Source of the DNA: Fervidobacterium pennivorans DSM 9078
GTDB taxonomy: Bacteria; Thermotogota; Thermotogae; Thermotogales; Fervidobacteriaceae
Reading direction: 5' to 3'
Assembly (NCBI RefSeq): GCF_000235405.2
Contig: NC_017095.1
Location: 1,327,501 to 1,391,500, forward strand
Length of the DNA stretch: 64,000 bases
Shown: piece after piece, positions 8,783 through 17,402 of the stretch
Position numbering within the stretch: position 1 is the stretch's first letter
How the letters are laid out: every line of letters begins with the position of its first letter
Program-made: the position numbers and the translations under genes
The notes under the pieces: generated by a model
What the model was told of the DNA's origin: nothing
Seen by the model: the letters and a program-made list of their open reading frames with translations, nothing else
Database searches by the model: none

Positions 8783-9904
8783 GTGAAAGTTCTGAAATAC
8801 AAGTCAAAGCTTTTTAAGATAAAGGAAAATGAGTTCTCGGTGTTTGATTACTTGCTTATCTTCGTCGTAATAGCGATAATGATTGTTGGCATACTTACAC
8901 TTAGAAGTGTTGTTAAAGACACTCCTCATCAGTCACGCTTAATCAAGCAAATCATTTGGGACATCGCAGGTATTGCAACAATGTTCTACGTAGTCTTTGA
9001 AAAAGAAGCAAGGATAAAATCATACACAAAGTATATTTACGCTATTTCGGTGGTGTTACTTGTCGTTGTCCTTATTTTTGGAAAAACCGTATACGGTGCA
9101 CGCCGATGGATTGACATGGGGACTTTCGATTTACAACCTTCTGAATTATTTAAACTTGCTGTTATCTTGATGCTAGCTTCTATATTTTCACAGTATCACA
9201 AGACTAAAGCACTGATACTATCCATCATGGCAGTTCTTCCAGCAGGGCTTATATTCTTAGAACCAGATTTGGGTATGACTTTGCTAATTGGATTTATATG
9301 GTTCTCTATGCTGCTTGCAAGTGATGTGGAAAAGAAGTATATTTTCACAATCGTTGGGGTTACGATAGCGTTTATTCCTTTTGCTTTTTTCTTCTTGCTT
9401 GAAGACTATCAACGTGTGCGAATACTCGCACTATTTAACCCCGAAGAGCACTTTCGAGAAGGTGCATACAACGTTATAATGTCGAGGTCCGTGATTGCCA
9501 ACGGTGGAATTTTCGGGACTGGTTACGAGTTGGGAACAGGCACTAACATGCACATTGTCCCTATGCAGCACACTGACTTCATCTTTTCCGCATTTGCAGA
9601 ACAATTTGGTATAGTTGGCACCTTTATTTTGCTGGGTTTATATGCTACAATATTACTGGCAGGTTTAATGCAAGTAGGACGTTATAAAGATGACTTCTGG
9701 GAATTTGTCGCAATTGGCGTGTGTTCTGTCTTCGCTTTTCACGTGTTCGAAAATGTAGGGATGAACCTCGGAATACTCCCGGTGACCGGTATTCCTTTAC
9801 CGTTTATAAGTTACGGAGGTACTTCAACATTAGTGTTTTCTGCACTTGTAGGGCTTTTGATTAAAGCACGAGCTGTGTCTAAAAAGGCACGCCAGGTTAT
9901 GTGA
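8783..9904 (+). CDS. rodA: Rod-shape SEDS glycosyltransferase RodA
   Basis: Polytopic peptidoglycan polymerase of the elongasome, about ten membrane helices in 373 residues. SEDS hallmarks are present: YGARRWI, DLQPSELFKLA, EPDLGMTLL, the long extracellular loop with VPMQHTDFIFSAFAEQFG, and the C-terminal LPVTGIPLPFISYGG. The QHTDFIF segment fits RodA better than FtsW. GTG start with only a weak GGGACG before it; no better in-frame start exists nearby. Located 51 bases after ttuA. MreB, its cytoskeletal partner, is encoded at 38402-39412. Confidence 0.9.
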   Translation: MKVLKYKSKLFKIKENEFSVFDYLLIFVVIAIMIVGILTLRSVVKDTPHQSRLIKQIIWDIAGIATMFYVVFEKEARIKSYTKYIYAISVVLLVVVLIFGKTVYGARRWIDMGTFDLQPSELFKLAVILMLASIFSQYHKTKALILSIMAVLPAGLIFLEPDLGMTLLIGFIWFSMLLASDVEKKYIFTIVGVTIAFIPFAFFFLLEDYQRVRILALFNPEEHFREGAYNVIMSRSVIANGGIFGTGYELGTGTNMHIVPMQHTDFIFSAFAEQFGIVGTFILLGLYATILLAGLMQVGRYKDDFWEFVAIGVCSVFAFHVFENVGMNLGILPVTGIPLPFISYGGTSTLVFSALVGLLIKARAVSKKARQVM

Positions 9905-9969
9905 AATAAATGAGTAAATGAGCTGAAAGCAATTACTACTTTAATTTCCGTTTCTGAGGAGTGGTAAAA

Positions 9970-10611
9970 ATGCCTATTGCTAAGAAGAAAAAAACCAAAG
10001 ATTTTTCTTCCTTCTTCGGCATGTTGTTCTTCACAATTGTAATCGTATCTGTAATTCTCTCGGTTGGGAACTTTGTTCGCTATTCCCAGCTCCTAAAACA
10101 ATATAACGAACTGAAAGAATATGTGGATAATAAAGTCTCAGAAATGAAGGCAGAAAACGAAAAGCTTAAAGACCTCCTCGCTCCAAACTCACTGGTTGAC
10201 AAATACATTGCAGCAGCAAATTATCTGCGCGATTTCGGATACGATTTTGAAAAAATACTTGTTGCACTAAACGATGATCCAACAACCGGTTATTTTATGG
10301 TCTTCGTTGCTGGCAATGAAAGTAGCTGGTTCACAGTAAAAGACAAAGAAAAAACATACTTCAGCCGAGAATTAAAACCTGGACTTTCAAACTACAGGTT
10401 CTTTTATTTTAAAGAACCGCGGATAAAAACGAATTACGATATAATCGTTCCACCCAACGCAACTATAACTGTTGGCAAAGCTGGAAAAGTGTATTTGCTC
10501 TTCTACGGTGTAGGATTAAGATTCCATCCAACCAAAGTTGTTCAGTTAACCGAATCCTCTTACGAAAACTTTGCTGAAAAATTCTCACTGTATATTCCGG
10601 GCAATAAATAG
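9970..10611 (+). CDS. Bitopic envelope protein of unknown function
   Basis: Not recognised. 213 residues: Lys-rich cytoplasmic tail (1-12), one membrane helix (about 16-36), a short coiled coil (40-68), then a globular, probably beta-rich exported domain with many aromatic residues. The layout resembles MreC-type proteins but the sequence does not show MreC motifs. Start ATG 9970 follows GAGGAG by eight bases; a GTG nine bases upstream overlaps that SD. It follows rodA by 65 bases and may be cotranscribed, so an elongasome role is a guess from context. Confidence 0.72.
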   Translation: MPIAKKKKTKDFSSFFGMLFFTIVIVSVILSVGNFVRYSQLLKQYNELKEYVDNKVSEMKAENEKLKDLLAPNSLVDKYIAAANYLRDFGYDFEKILVALNDDPTTGYFMVFVAGNESSWFTVKDKEKTYFSRELKPGLSNYRFFYFKEPRIKTNYDIIVPPNATITVGKAGKVYLLFYGVGLRFHPTKVVQLTESSYENFAEKFSLYIPGNK

Positions 10612-10654
10612 TTCATAGGGTATCCTGAGAAAAATAAAAACAATAAAACCAAAC

Positions 10655-10690
10655 AAAAACCGGGCACTTTTCGTGCCCGGTTTTTTTTCT
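10655..10690. terminator. Bidirectional terminator between the plus genes and the tRNAs
   Basis: 11-bp perfect stem AAACCGGGCAC/GTGCCCGGTTT (10657-10667 and 10673-10683) with a five-base loop, eight Ts on the plus side and a T-rich tract on the minus side. It ends both the 9970 gene and the tRNA transcript. Confidence 0.88.
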
Positions 10691-10766
10691 GGTAGCGGGG
10701 GTGGGATTTGAACCCACGACCTTTGGGTTATGAGCCCAACGAGCTGCCAGACTGCTCTACCCCGCG
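10690..10766 (-). tRNA. Initiator tRNA-fMet (CAT)
   Basis: 77 bases including an encoded CCA. Anticodon loop CTCATAA on a stem ending in GGG/CCC, the three G-C pairs that mark initiators; T arm GTGGG-TTCAAAT-CCCAC. Positions 2-7 of the acceptor pair fully, but the first pair is C1 against U72. A mismatch at 1-72 is the other initiator hallmark (usually C1-A72), so the identity is firm and the U72 is a variant. Confidence 0.95.
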
Positions 10767-10805
10767 ACGTCTATCTATGTTAGCCTTCATTTGATTACAC
10801 CCACC

Positions 10806-10895
10806 TGGTGCCGGGGATCGGAGTCGAACCGACACGGGAGTCTAACTCCCAGCGGATTTTAAGTCCGCTGCGTCTGCCAATTCCGCCACCCCGGC
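10806..10895 (-). tRNA. tRNA-Leu (TAA)
   Basis: 90 bases with encoded CCA. Acceptor GCCGGGG/CCCCGGC, anticodon loop CTTAAAA (anticodon TAA, reads UUA/UUG), and a long variable arm (GGGAGTTAGACTCCC) as expected of a class II tRNA. Cotranscribed with tRNA-fMet from the promoter just upstream. Confidence 0.95.
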
Positions 10896-10905
10896 TCCGT
10901 TGGAT

Positions 10906-10935
10906 ATTATACCACCATATTTTGAATTCTGTCAA
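10906..10935 (-). promoter_or_regulatory. Consensus promoter of the tRNA-Leu/tRNA-fMet unit
   Basis: Minus strand: TTGACA (10930-10935), 18-base spacer ending in TGG, TATAAT (10906-10911). A perfect -35 and a perfect extended -10, ending about ten bases before the mature tRNA-Leu. It starts within 10 bases of the pgm stop. Confidence 0.88.
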
Positions 10936-10944
10936 GAGTAATTG

Positions 10945-12666
10945 TTATGCCTCAGCTATGATTTTCAATATTGCATCCTTTATCACTGAAAGTTTCTTTT
11001 TCGCTTCCTCTTTTACTTTATCAACTGTATAAATATACACCTTTAATTTTGGTTCAGTTCCAGATGGTCTTATCGCATACCACGAACCATCACTGAGGAA
11101 GAACCTAAGTACATTTGAAGCAGGTATATGCCTTTCAACTTCACCTATGACGTTTCCATTTGCATCATAGACCTTGCGTTCCAAATAGTCGATATATTTA
11201 ACCAAATCCAACGTTCCAATTTCTTTTGGATACCTCTTTCTAAAGACTTCCATGATGCGCCTGATTTTTTCCATACCCTTAAGTCCTTCGTACACCAGAG
11301 AAAAGTTATCTTCAAGATAGTAGCCGTAAGTCTTGTACAGCGACTCAAGAACGTCTATAAGGGTTTTGCCCTGCTTTTTGTAATACGCAGCCATTTCTGA
11401 AATTATCATCGACATCATCACACCGTCTTTGTCCCTAACAAAATCTCCAGTAACATACCCTATACTCTCTTCGTATCCAAATTGGAACGAATACTTTCCT
11501 TCAAGTTCATTTTCAAGGCCACATATGTTTTTGAATCCAGTTAATGTCTCAAATGTTTCAACACCGTACGTTTTGGCGATGAGCTTACCAAGGTCGCCAG
11601 TTACTATGGACTTGATGATTATTCCGTTTCTTGGAAGTATACCCTTCTTCTTTCTTTGAGAAAGTAGATATTCTATCAACAAGGCTCCAGTCTGGTTACC
11701 ATTCAATGCAACATACTCTCCATTATGCTTGACCATAACCGCATTTCTATCAGCATCCGGGTCAGTTGCAAGAATTATGTCTGCGTCCCTCTTTTTCGCA
11801 TATTCAAGAGCAAGATTAAATGCTCTCAAATCTTCTGGATTTGGATATTCAACAGTCGGGAACTCTCCATCTGGGTTCTCTTGTTCAGGAACGATAAAGT
11901 AATTCGTAAACCCTCGTTTATCAAGCACGTGCCTCACGAATCGTCCACCTGTTCCATGAAGTGGGGTATAAACTATGGATATATTTTTGTCTATATCATC
12001 ACAAAGAGCCAAGGAAAGTACCTTTTCAAAGTAAGCATTATCGACTTCAGAACCCACTATCTTTATTAATCCTTTCGACATTGCCTCATCAAAATCCATC
12101 TTTTTTATCATGCCAAAATCCGTTATCTTCTTTATATTCTCCTCAATAGGTTTGGCTATGTCGTCGGTGATTTGTGAACCTTTTTCCCAGTAGACCTTGT
12201 ATCCGTTGTATTCAGGAGGGTTGTGACTTGCTGTAATCACAATACCTGAAGCAGTCCCAAGATATCGAACTGCAAAAGAAAGCACCGGTGTTGGTCTAAT
12301 GTCGTCAAACAAGTAAACTTGTATTCCATTCGCAGCTAACACTTGTGCAGTTATCCTCGCAAACTCTCTCGACATCCTTCTCACATCATAAGCAATTACC
12401 ACGCCACGCTTTGCGTATTCCGCACCACGGCTGTTTATAAAATCGGCAAGACCTTGAGTTGCCTGAGAAACTGTATATATGTTCATGCGGTTTGTTCCAG
12501 CCCCTATCTTTCCCCTTAATCCTGCAGTTCCAAACTCCAAATCAAGCAGGAACCTCTCCTTTATCTCCTCCTCGTTACCCTCTATCGCTCTAAGTTCTTC
12601 TTTTGTCTTTTCATCAACATAAGGACTTTCAAGCCACTTCTTATATTCAGCCATATAATCCCTCAT
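10945..12666 (-). CDS. pgm: Phosphoglucomutase/phosphomannomutase family enzyme
   Basis: Interconverts hexose 1- and 6-phosphates in glycogen and sugar-nucleotide metabolism. 573 residues with all four phosphohexomutase motifs in order: the phosphoserine loop TASHNPPEYNGYK, the Mg-binding DPDADRNAV, the sugar-specificity loop FGYEESIGYVTG and the phosphate-binding RPSGTEPKLK. The GYEES loop favours glucose phosphates, but mannose or pentose phosphates cannot be excluded. ATG start behind GGGAGGT. Confidence 0.93.
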   Translation of the reverse strand: MRDYMAEYKKWLESPYVDEKTKEELRAIEGNEEEIKERFLLDLEFGTAGLRGKIGAGTNRMNIYTVSQATQGLADFINSRGAEYAKRGVVIAYDVRRMSREFARITAQVLAANGIQVYLFDDIRPTPVLSFAVRYLGTASGIVITASHNPPEYNGYKVYWEKGSQITDDIAKPIEENIKKITDFGMIKKMDFDEAMSKGLIKIVGSEVDNAYFEKVLSLALCDDIDKNISIVYTPLHGTGGRFVRHVLDKRGFTNYFIVPEQENPDGEFPTVEYPNPEDLRAFNLALEYAKKRDADIILATDPDADRNAVMVKHNGEYVALNGNQTGALLIEYLLSQRKKKGILPRNGIIIKSIVTGDLGKLIAKTYGVETFETLTGFKNICGLENELEGKYSFQFGYEESIGYVTGDFVRDKDGVMMSMIISEMAAYYKKQGKTLIDVLESLYKTYGYYLEDNFSLVYEGLKGMEKIRRIMEVFRKRYPKEIGTLDLVKYIDYLERKVYDANGNVIGEVERHIPASNVLRFFLSDGSWYAIRPSGTEPKLKVYIYTVDKVKEEAKKKLSVIKDAILKIIAEA

Positions 12667-12719
12667 GTCCTTATACCTCCCTCTGGCCGTTTTATTTAAG
12701 CTCTCCTGTTGTCAAGGTA

Positions 12720-13007
12720 TTATTTCGCCTCAAAAGTGACATTAACTGTGAGCATTATTTCTTTTTCTTTCGTTGATGTGTCATACGTTCCGTAATCACT
12801 AATCTCAACACTATTTGGTGCAAGCACCTGAGCAACACCACTTCTTGCACTTATTACTTTGCCTACTTTCAAGCCCCCGCTCTCTGCAATCTCTTCTGCC
12901 CTCCTTCTTACATCTCTGACAACACTTGAAAGCAACTGGACTCGTTTCTCAGCAAGCTTTGAGTAATAATATTCTACTGGATTGACTTTGCTAATAGTGA
13001 CACTTCT
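12720..13007 (-). pseudogene. Remnant of a SIMPL-domain (DUF541) gene
   Basis: The open frame encodes the C-terminal 95 residues of a SIMPL (DUF541) protein, with NPVEYYYSKLAEKRVQLL, RRRAEEIAESGG and LKVGKVISAR, but is closed upstream by TAA at 13008-13010. Family members usually run to about 200-250 residues with an N-terminal signal peptide, so over half is missing. No ATG or GTG occurs before the conserved helix; the only possible start is an internal TTG at 12935 without an SD. A promoter (13063-13068) and an SD with a TTG start (13041) still lie upstream, but that start leads to a stop after eight codons in another frame. The simplest reading is an internal deletion plus frameshift. Confidence 0.7.
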
Positions 13008-13062
13008 TTATCAGTTATGTCATGTTTTTTATTGGCGTCAAAACTACCTCCAGTCTCAAACT

Positions 13063-13068
13063 ATTATA
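13063..13068 (-). promoter_or_regulatory. Orphaned extended -10 of the decayed SIMPL gene
   Basis: Minus-strand TGATATAAT with the hexamer at 13063-13068, followed by TGGAGGT about 12-20 bases later and a TTG at 13041 that opens only an eight-codon frame. Confidence 0.4.
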
Positions 13069-13078
13069 TCACAACCAA

Positions 13079-13107
13079 TTAAAAAAACGCGGGCTTTTAG
13101 CCCGCAT
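13079..13107 (-). terminator. Terminator after the 13156-13407 gene
   Basis: Perfect stem GCGGGCT/AGCCCGC (13089-13095 and 13099-13105), three-base loop, followed on the minus strand by CGTTTTTTT. Confidence 0.85.
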
Positions 13108-13155
13108 ATTCTGTAATTTTATAATCTGTTTTTGTTAAAAAGTTTTGGTTCATTC

Positions 13156-13407
13156 CTACTCTTCTACTCCTACTTCTTTTAACCAACCCTTGATATCAAT
13201 TCCAGACCATGCCATAATTCTCATTTCTGTAATTGCGTTATCAACAATGTTTTTGTAAAGCATCTGAGCGATGATATCGTCGGAAGCCTTGAGTTTCGCT
13301 AAAAAGTCTTTCAAGTCTACCTCTGGATTACCGTTCAACTTAATCTTTTTGTTAAGAATATCAAGTTCGTAAGTCAGCGTAAAATTCTTAACTACTTTCT
13401 TCTCCAT
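13156..13407 (-). CDS. Small soluble protein of unknown function
   Basis: Not recognised. 83 residues, highly charged: a beta-like start (MEKKVVKNFTLTYELDI), then two or three helices with LKDFLAKLKASDDIIAQ and a Trp-containing C-terminus (GWLKEVGVEE). No signal or membrane segment. I start at the ATG 13407, six bases after GGGGGTG; an ATG two codons earlier abuts the SD. Monocistronic, with its own near-consensus promoter and terminator, so it is likely abundant. The SD lies in a leader hairpin. Confidence 0.7.
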   Translation of the reverse strand: MEKKVVKNFTLTYELDILNKKIKLNGNPEVDLKDFLAKLKASDDIIAQMLYKNIVDNAITEMRIMAWSGIDIKGWLKEVGVEE

Positions 13408-13417
13408 TCGCATCACC

Positions 13418-13445
13418 CCCGAGCTAACCAGCTAAGGTTCTCGGG
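13418..13445 (-). promoter_or_regulatory. Leader hairpin overlapping the SD of the 13407 gene
   Basis: Minus-strand CCCGAG-AACC pairs with GGTT-AG-CTCGGG (outer arms 13440-13445 and 13418-13423). The 3' arm runs straight into the GGGGGTG SD. The predicted transcription start (about 13441) falls in the 5' arm, so the mRNA may form only the inner part. Confidence 0.35.
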
Positions 13446-13447
13446 AT

Positions 13448-13476
13448 ATTATATCACAAAAATTCAACATGTGCAA
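13448..13476 (-). promoter_or_regulatory. Promoter of the 13407 gene
   Basis: Minus strand: TTGCAC (13471-13476), 17-base spacer ending in TGA, TATAAT (13448-13453). Confidence 0.7.
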
Positions 13477-13514
13477 AAAACAGTCGAAAAGTTAATGTTT
13501 CTTATTTTTTCTTT

Positions 13515-14015
13515 TTATTTCATCATTTCCTTTCTTCTTTCTTCCATTATCTTTTTCAACTGTTGTGCGAGTGCTGTCCGCGTTTTGGTATCGAGATGGT
13601 CGATAAACAATACGCCATCAAGGTGGTCATATTCATGTTGGAATATACGAGCAGGGTAACCTTCCAAAAGTTCTTCGTGATACACTCCATGCTCATCTTG
13701 GTATCGCACACGCACCCATTTATATCTCCATACATCAGCAAAGACCCCTGGGATGCTCAAACAACCTTCTTCACCGAGTTCTTTCTCATCAGAGTGCTCT
13801 ATAATCTCGGGGTTAACGATCATTTTAAATCCACTTCCGTCATCCATCCCAAAAAATCTCAGAGACATGCCTACCTGTGGTGCAGCAAGTCCTACACCAT
13901 CTTCTGCATACATGGTCATTTTAAATTCTTCCAAGATAACACGAACTTGAGCGAAATCTGTCACAGGTTGTGCTTTTTTTCTCAGAACAGGATCACCTAA
14001 AATTCTGACTTTCAC
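13515..14015 (-). CDS. def: Peptide deformylase
   Basis: Removes the formyl group from nascent N-terminal Met. All three motifs are present in 166 residues: GVGLAAPQVG, EEGCLSIPGV (metal-ligand Cys) and QHEYDHLDGVLF (HExxH ligands and base). GTG start nine bases after GGAGGG and 23 bases inside the end of surE, so translation is coupled. Its usual partner fmt lies far away (54890-55849). It is the last gene of the long minus-strand cluster that starts at 36637. Confidence 0.96.
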   Translation of the reverse strand: MKVRILGDPVLRKKAQPVTDFAQVRVILEEFKMTMYAEDGVGLAAPQVGMSLRFFGMDDGSGFKMIVNPEIIEHSDEKELGEEGCLSIPGVFADVWRYKWVRVRYQDEHGVYHEELLEGYPARIFQHEYDHLDGVLFIDHLDTKTRTALAQQLKKIMEERRKEMMK

Positions 14016-14772
14016 CGTAAATTCCCTCCAATTCTTCTAGCAATTTTTCGTTCGTCATGAATATCGTTATTGGTGTTACAGATATGTACCCTTCCCGCAA
14101 CGCCTTATAATCAGCCTTCGGGTCCGGGTCATCCTCTATTATATCACCAAGCATCCAGTAATACTCACGTCCGGAAGGGTCTATACGCTTTTCGAAATAA
14201 TCTTCATATCTGCGTTTGCTCTGCCTTGTGAGCTTCCAACCTTTGATTTCTTCATAAGGTATCGAAGGAACGTTTATGTTTAGAGCTGTATATCTTGGGA
14301 TGAGCTTCAGGTCAAATTCTCTCAAAAATTTCACAAGAAACTTTGCAGCTGTGTCGTAAAGTGGAGCTTTAAAATCAGCCACAGAAATAGCTATAGAGGG
14401 TATACCTGCAATAGCCCCTTCAAGAGCTCCACTCACTGTTCCGGAATAAACAACATCCGTTCCCAAGTTCTCTCCCCGGTTAATTCCGCTTATGACTACA
14501 TCCGGGGCAATTCCCTTATCCTTATAAATCACATCTAAACCTATTTTCACACAGTCAGCTGGTGTTCCTGAAACTGCATACATCTCAAATGGTTCGTTTA
14601 TGTCCAATTTTCTTGCCCATAATGGAAATCTAAGCGTTATGCCATGTCCAACTGCACTTTGCTCAGATTCCGGGGCACTCACGATCACATAGTGTTCTTT
14701 ACTTAAGTAGCGTGCAGCACACAGTATACCTGGAGCAGTAACACCATCATCGTTTACAAGTAGTATGTTCAT
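13993..14772 (-). CDS. surE: 5'-nucleotidase SurE
   Basis: Metal-dependent nucleoside monophosphate phosphatase. ILLVNDDGVTAPGI at the N-terminus supplies the Asp-Asp metal ligands, followed by SAVGHGIT, VSGTPADCVKIGL and SGINRGENLGTDVVYSGTVSGA. 259 residues, normal length. The start is the second of two nearby ATGs (14772), six bases beyond AGGGGGA, since the first touches the SD. Overlaps def by 23 bases. Confidence 0.95.
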   Translation of the reverse strand: MNILLVNDDGVTAPGILCAARYLSKEHYVIVSAPESEQSAVGHGITLRFPLWARKLDINEPFEMYAVSGTPADCVKIGLDVIYKDKGIAPDVVISGINRGENLGTDVVYSGTVSGALEGAIAGIPSIAISVADFKAPLYDTAAKFLVKFLREFDLKLIPRYTALNINVPSIPYEEIKGWKLTRQSKRRYEDYFEKRIDPSGREYYWMLGDIIEDDPDPKADYKALREGYISVTPITIFMTNEKLLEELEGIYGESQNFR

Positions 14773-14783
14773 TCGCATTCCCC

Positions 14784-15911
14784 CTAAAAACTGTTAACAT
14801 GTTTTGCTTTTTTGTCCGCCAAAATCCGATTTATCAATTCCTTTAATTTTATCAGACCTTCATCGAATTTGTAAGTCCCTATTATCTCCCCTTTATAGAA
14901 AACCACAACTCCATCTCTAACACCGGCAATTCCTACATCGGCATCCTTTCCCTCGCCTACACCATTTACCACGCAACCCAAAACAGAAATTGCTATATCT
15001 TCCTGCACACCTGATACAAGCTTTTCCACTTCTAAAGCAACAGACTCAACATCAAAAACTGTCCTCGCACAAGTAGGGCAAGCAACTACGTTTGGACCTT
15101 TTCTTAAGTGAAGTGCTGTCAATAATTTCTTTGCTGCAATCACTTCGTTCACCGGGTCTCCAGCAATTGAGATTCTTAATGTATCTACAATGCCTTCAAG
15201 TATCAATACTCCAAGAGCGATGGAGGATTTTATGAGCGAGTTGTAAAGCGTACCTGCTTCAGTCACACCAACATGGAGAGGATAATCCACAACGTTGGCA
15301 ACATATCTATTAGACTCTATTGTTTCAACCACATCAGAGCTCTTCACGGATACAACGATATCATCAAACCCGTGTTTTTCTAGAATCCTAACCTCTCTAA
15401 GTGCCGCTTCTGCTAAAGCTTGCGCACGTGGTAGGTGTTCTAAATCCTTAGGCAGAGAACCACTGTTGGCTCCAACCCTTATAGGTATCCCTCGCTGTTT
15501 TGCCGCTTTAACTACTTCAACAATTTTCAATTCGCTCCCTATATTCCCCGGGTTGATTCTTATCTTATCGATACCTTGTTTTATAGCCTCCAGTGCAATT
15601 CTATAGTCAAAATGTATATCACCAACTAACGGAACTTCCACATTTAATTCTTTCAATCTCTCCTTAATAACACGAACTTTACGCGCACTTTCCAAGTCAG
15701 GGAGAGATATCCTAACAATCTCACATCCAGCATCAACCAAAGCTTTGATTTGCTTCACTGTAGCTTCAACATCTTTTGTATCAGTGTTTGTCATTGATTG
15801 TATAGTTATAGGAGCATCCCCACCAATAATGAGATTTCCAACCTTTACCGCTCTTGATGTTCTCTTAGTTACCAATGTTTCCACAACCTTTCCGACATTC
15901 GAGCTTTCCAA
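14784..15911 (-). CDS. ispG: (E)-4-hydroxy-3-methylbut-2-enyl-diphosphate synthase IspG
   Basis: Penultimate enzyme of the MEP isoprenoid pathway, a [4Fe-4S] reductase. 375 residues: TIM-barrel N-terminal part (GDAPITIQSMTNTDTKD, DIHFDYRIALEA, RINPGNIG) and the C-terminal cluster domain with CPTCART and CVVNGVGEGKDADVG holding the cluster Cys. The start is TTG 15911, directly after the rseP stop (TGA-TTG) with GGTGA as SD; no ATG is available. Two of the pathway's enzymes (dxr, ispG) lie here with rseP between, an arrangement common in bacteria. Confidence 0.95.
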   Translation of the reverse strand: MESSNVGKVVETLVTKRTSRAVKVGNLIIGGDAPITIQSMTNTDTKDVEATVKQIKALVDAGCEIVRISLPDLESARKVRVIKERLKELNVEVPLVGDIHFDYRIALEAIKQGIDKIRINPGNIGSELKIVEVVKAAKQRGIPIRVGANSGSLPKDLEHLPRAQALAEAALREVRILEKHGFDDIVVSVKSSDVVETIESNRYVANVVDYPLHVGVTEAGTLYNSLIKSSIALGVLILEGIVDTLRISIAGDPVNEVIAAKKLLTALHLRKGPNVVACPTCARTVFDVESVALEVEKLVSGVQEDIAISVLGCVVNGVGEGKDADVGIAGVRDGVVVFYKGEIIGTYKFDEGLIKLKELINRILADKKAKHVNSF

Positions 15912-17402
15912 TCATTCACCAAAGAATCTACTTATATCGACGAAGGTCATAAAGAACAAGAAGCCTAAGAGTAAGAAGAAACCAATTGTATGTATGAGGT
16001 TTTCAACTTTTCTGTTTATCTTCTTTCTGGATATCATCTCAACGAGTGCAAATATAATCCTACCACCGTCTAAAGCAGGAAGCGGGAAAAGATTGAATAT
16101 ACCCAAATTTATCGTTATCACTGCAACAACTATTAACACCGTCTCCAAACCAAATTGCACAGCTTGTCCGATAACTTGAACAACACCAACAGGTCCTGAA
16201 ACATCCTGAATATTCCTGCCTACAAAGACTCCAGGCAACGTTTTCCAAATGTACAAAGCAAGTCTGTTGCTTCGGGCTATTGCTATGGAGAAAGCCTCCA
16301 ATCCTCGAGGCTTCATTTTGGGTGCTTTCATTTCAAATATCCCAGGCGTAGAAAGAACACTTAAAAGTTTTTCTTTCGAAATTGTGATTTCTTTTTGAGT
16401 GCCGTTTTTTGAACTATAACGAACTTTTACATTAGCTGGTAAAGGTCTTATAACCTGTTCAACTTCTTCTCCTTTGATTCGAATATAAATCTCATCAGAG
16501 TTTAGACTTAGCGCCGTCACTATATCCATCAAATCCGTTGTTGACTCTACTTTTATACCTTCAACCTCAACTAACGTATCACCTTTTGAAAATATCTCAC
16601 TATCCTTGGCAAATACATTAGAGAACTGTCCATAGTAAATCCCTATTGCATATCTCTCCGGAATGTTAGATACATTATCGAGCAAGCCTTTCAGTTCTCC
16701 TAATTCCGATTTTATTGTCACATACTCCTTTGTGTACTTTTCGATGTATCTTTCAAAAGGAATGTTGTTGACGCTTTCTACTTTACCTCCTATATTCCCC
16801 TTGACATCCTTCAAATACAAAAAATATTCTTTTTGAGTAAGTGCCGGTGTCACTTTTACAGTTATTCGCGTATCTTTTCTAAGCACTTCAAGTGTTAGTG
16901 GTTTACCTTTTCGTATAATGCTGGTCATATCCATCGTATCAAAAACATACTTCCCGTTAAGCTTTAAAACTATATCGTTTGCTTGAAGTCCTGCTTGTTC
17001 AGCTGGTGAACTCGGGATGACTTTATCGATTATTATAGGAGTGTATCCCCATATGGAAATTATCAATACAAATAGCAGGTAACCTGCCAAAATTGAAAAA
17101 ACAGGTCCCGCGAGTACAATCAAAAATCTCTTCCATGCAGCAACTCCGTAAAGTGAATCTGGGTCTTCTTGCTCTTGAGGATCTTCACCCTTCAGTCTGA
17201 CGTATCCACCAAGTGGAAAAACGTTTATTCTAAAATCTGTCTTCTTCCCTTTCTTTCTGTAAATCGCCGGTCCGAAACCGATTGCAAACTCATGCACCTT
17301 AACGCCAAACGCTACTGCAAAAAGATAGTGACCAAATTCGTGAACAACTACAATAAATATGAAAACCAAAATGAAAGCGATGATATTAACAAGTACACTC
17401 AT
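15912..17402 (-). CDS. rseP: Site-2 intramembrane metalloprotease RseP
   Basis: Membrane zinc protease of the M50 family that cuts transmembrane substrates in regulated intramembrane proteolysis. The 496 residues show [12 protein letters not shown] (HExxH) in the first helix, a hydrophobic segment, a PDZ domain ([20 protein letters not shown]), a second more divergent PDZ-like region (250-310), and the C-terminal [13 protein letters not shown] (third zinc ligand Asp). ATG overlaps the dxr stop by four bases (ATGA). Confidence 0.94.
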   Translation of the reverse strand: MSVLVNIIAFILVFIFIVVVHEFGHYLFAVAFGVKVHEFAIGFGPAIYRKKGKKTDFRINVFPLGGYVRLKGEDPQEQEDPDSLYGVAAWKRFLIVLAGPVFSILAGYLLFVLIISIWGYTPIIIDKVIPSSPAEQAGLQANDIVLKLNGKYVFDTMDMTSIIRKGKPLTLEVLRKDTRITVKVTPALTQKEYFLYLKDVKGNIGGKVESVNNIPFERYIEKYTKEYVTIKSELGELKGLLDNVSNIPERYAIGIYYGQFSNVFAKDSEIFSKGDTLVEVEGIKVESTTDLMDIVTALSLNSDEIYIRIKGEEVEQVIRPLPANVKVRYSSKNGTQKEITISKEKLLSVLSTPGIFEMKAPKMKPRGLEAFSIAIARSNRLALYIWKTLPGVFVGRNIQDVSGPVGVVQVIGQAVQFGLETVLIVVAVITINLGIFNLFPLPALDGGRIIFALVEMISRKKINRKVENLIHTIGFFLLLGFLFFMTFVDISRFFGE

